64,000 bases of DNA from Acidobacteriota bacterium (GTDB lineage Bacteria > Acidobacteriota > Thermoanaerobaculia > Multivoradales > JBCCEF01): contig JBCCEF010000011.1 of assembly GCA_039030395.1 (NCBI GenBank), positions 1 through 64,000 on the forward strand. The letters run 5' to 3'. The notes below the pieces were generated by a model that did no database searches, was not told the DNA's origin, and worked only from the letters and a program-made list of their open reading frames with translations. Position numbers and translations under genes: made by a program. Below, piece after piece: positions 62,532-64,000 of this stretch. The stretch's first letter is position 1; the number at the start of each line of letters is the position of its first letter.

Positions 62532-64000
62532 GACGCATGGAGACGGCCTGTCGCCCAGTCCGTCTCCCCGGGCGAGTACTCGAGGACCCGAATCTGCGGC
62601 ACGACCTGCGGCCCGAGGGCTTCGGCGCTCGGGAACTGGTAGACCTGCCGCAGGCGGTCGAGGGCTTCGAGCGGCAGGCAGGGGTAGTGCGGATCGCGCC
62701 CGACCAGCCGGTAGCGGTCGTCCTGGTGCTCCGCGAGGAAACTCATCGCCTGCTCGTAGGTCTCGAACGGATGGATCTCCGTCAGTACTTTCTGCTGTTC
62801 ACCCTTCGGGTTCGGGCGCTCTTCGAAGGCGACGATGAAGGAACTGTGCTGCGTCTCGATGGCGTCGCCGGCGAAGTGATGGAGGCGCACCGCCATGGTT
62901 TGGTAGAAGGCCGGATAGAAGGCGTACACCGGCGACAACTCGCCTTCCGGGCCCGGCAACCAGACAATCTCGTAGAACCGTGACCGATCCTCCCCGGACC
63001 AGGGCACCATGGCATCGAACAGGCCATAGGAGCCGCCGCCGGGATCGAGCCAGAGGGCGAGGTCGAAGTTTGCGATCACGTAGCGGGCGCCCACCTCGTC
63101 GAGGATTCCCATGGCGGTCGCTTCGTCCGTCGCCAGATAGAAGCGCGCCGCCGTCCGCGCTCCGGCCTGGGTCGGATTCGCCACCGGCACCCGCCGGCCG
63201 ATGCGGGTGATCCAGTAGCCATAGTCCCACCAGGCCATCACGCCGTAGCCATCGGCGGGGAGGTTTTCTTCCGTCGCCGGCGCGAGATAGGCCGACGCCT
63301 CGCCGAAGGGTTCCGGCGTTTTCTCCCGCATCCAGGAGAGCGCCGCCCACCACTCGTACCCCGGACCGCGCGGCGAACGGGCAATCTCGATCACCGGCTG
63401 CAGGGTCGGCAGAAACGCCGCCAGGGCGACCGCCAGGGCGCCGGCCGCGCGCAGGACGCGATGTTTCCTCCGGCCCCCAGCTTGGCCCATCGGCCCTAGC
63501 CCGACCTTCTCACCAACTTCGTCGCGAGAGGGCGCAGGCGCCTGTAGCTGCAAGGAATTTGGTTCTCGAAGCGACGCAGGCGTACTCGAAGTACGTCGAG
63601 GAGTGGAGAGGCCAAAAGACGCCGCAGATGCAGGCGCATCCGACCTCGCAGCAGAAGGCTGGTGAGAAGGTCGGGCTAGGATGACGCTGCATAGCCCACC
63701 GATCAGCAGGCACAGATTGACGTCCAGGTAGTAGCCGAAGCGGTTCTGGCCGAGGGTGGCGGCGAACATCGCGAGGCTCCAGACCGGCAGCAGCAGATCG
63801 CCGACCTGCTCCTCCCCCTTTCCTCGCCGCAACACCCGCCAGATCAGAACCACCCAACCCACCAGACCGAGGGCGAAGGCCGCCCGGTACTGCCTCCACA
63901 CCTCTTCAAGGGGTTTCTCGGCGCCGCCGAGGAGCGGCTGGGCCTCGGAGACCGTCCGCCCGACATCGGACGGCAGGAAACGGCCGATGCTGACCAGGAT
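62525..64000 (-). CDS. STT3/PglB/AglB-type oligosaccharyltransferase, C-terminal part (cut by window edge)
   Basis: The reading frame is open to the window edge, so 491 codons are visible and the N-terminal membrane helices lie outside. TVSEAQP (63936-63956), just inside the edge, matches the SVSE motif of external loop 5. Membrane helices with LGQNRFGYYLDVN follow, then a periplasmic domain with WWDYGYW at 63212-63232, the WWDYG sequon-binding signature. Together these identify an oligosaccharyltransferase that moves lipid-linked glycans to Asn in N-X-S/T. A GTG at 63901 would cut off the catalytic loop, so it is not the start. A 186-bp palindromic repeat lies in frame at 63495-63680. Confidence 0.9.
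   Translation of the reverse strand: MLVSIGRFLPSDVGRTVSEAQPLLGGAEKPLEEVWRQYRAAFALGLVGWVVLIWRVLRRGKGEEQVGDLLLPVWSLAMFAATLGQNRFGYYLDVNLCLLIGGLCSVILARPSHQPSAARSDAPASAASFGLSTPRRTSSTPASLREPNSLQLQAPAPSRDEVGEKVGLGPMGQAGGRRKHRVLRAAGALAVALAAFLPTLQPVIEIARSPRGPGYEWWAALSWMREKTPEPFGEASAYLAPATEENLPADGYGVMAWWDYGYWITRIGRRVPVANPTQAGARTAARFYLATDEATAMGILDEVGARYVIANFDLALWLDPGGGSYGLFDAMVPWSGEDRSRFYEIVWLPGPEGELSPVYAFYPAFYQTMAVRLHHFAGDAIETQHSSFIVAFEERPNPKGEQQKVLTEIHPFETYEQAMSFLAEHQDDRYRLVGRDPHYPCLPLEALDRLRQVYQFPSAEALGPQVVPQIRVLEYSPGETDWATGRLHASY
63495..63680. repeat. 186-bp palindromic repeat element inserted in frame in the STT3 gene
   Basis: A perfect 21-bp inverted repeat (63495-63515 with 63660-63680) bounds a 186-bp segment, exactly 62 codons. 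It encodes low-complexity Ser/Pro/Ala/Arg sequence unlike the rest of the protein. It sits between two membrane helices, in a predicted cytoplasmic loop. The size and ends look like a MITE- or palindromic-element insertion that preserved the frame. Confidence 0.65.

Noticed and set aside
63901-63903. GTG at 63901 as the STT3 start
   Set aside because: The frame continues to the window edge and encodes the catalytic SVSE-type motif upstream of this codon, so the gene is truncated by the window.

Overview
The window is GC-rich bacterial DNA, densely coding on both strands. The housekeeping genes are bacterial: carB, mtaB, mutM, holA, rlmH, def, ileS. An ASPIC/UnbV repeat protein, a TPR protein and a PilT-like ATPase accompany many proteins I cannot place. 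This mixture would suit an Acidobacteriota-like lineage (Thermoanaerobaculia type). That assignment is inference; no rRNA or tRNA gene is visible in the window.

Layout. Positions 1-4912 look like an accessory or defence island: the start of an IS110-family transposase with a structured leader, a 1162-residue LRR-Roc-COR-TIR protein, and an unrecognised gene of lower GC. Positions 5009-9617 hold carB with two small downstream genes and a small Cys protein upstream. Positions 9618-35807 are mainly housekeeping: a serine hydrolase, mtaB with a lipoprotein, a PilT-like ATPase coupled to an SLC13-type transporter, a DEAD-box helicase, udk-mutM, a radical SAM protein sharing a promoter region with mutM, holA, a DksA/TraR-type zinc protein, rlmH, def, ileS, a phosphohexomutase, the ASPIC/UnbV and TPR genes, a zinc peptidase and an SDR gene remnant. 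Intergenic repeats lie around holA, the zinc protein gene and rlmH.

Positions 36072-54131 are dominated by one minus-strand cluster of unknown function: two paralogous small beta proteins, a 1212-residue protein, an endonuclease/exonuclease/phosphatase-fold enzyme and a 3477-residue giant protein with LysM-like modules. No member has an obvious signal peptide.

Positions 54405-64000 appear to encode lipid-linked oligosaccharide synthesis and transfer. One polypeptide fuses a WecA/ALG7-type phosphoglycosyltransferase to an ABC flippase. It is translationally coupled to an ALG1-like and an ALG11-like glycosyltransferase. Two secreted proteins rich in N-X-S/T sequons follow. A convergent gene, cut by the window edge, carries the WWDYG and SVSE-type motifs of STT3/PglB/AglB oligosaccharyltransferase. 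I read this as an undescribed bacterial protein N-glycosylation locus. The fusion and a 186-bp palindromic repeat lying in frame inside the STT3 gene are the most unusual features.
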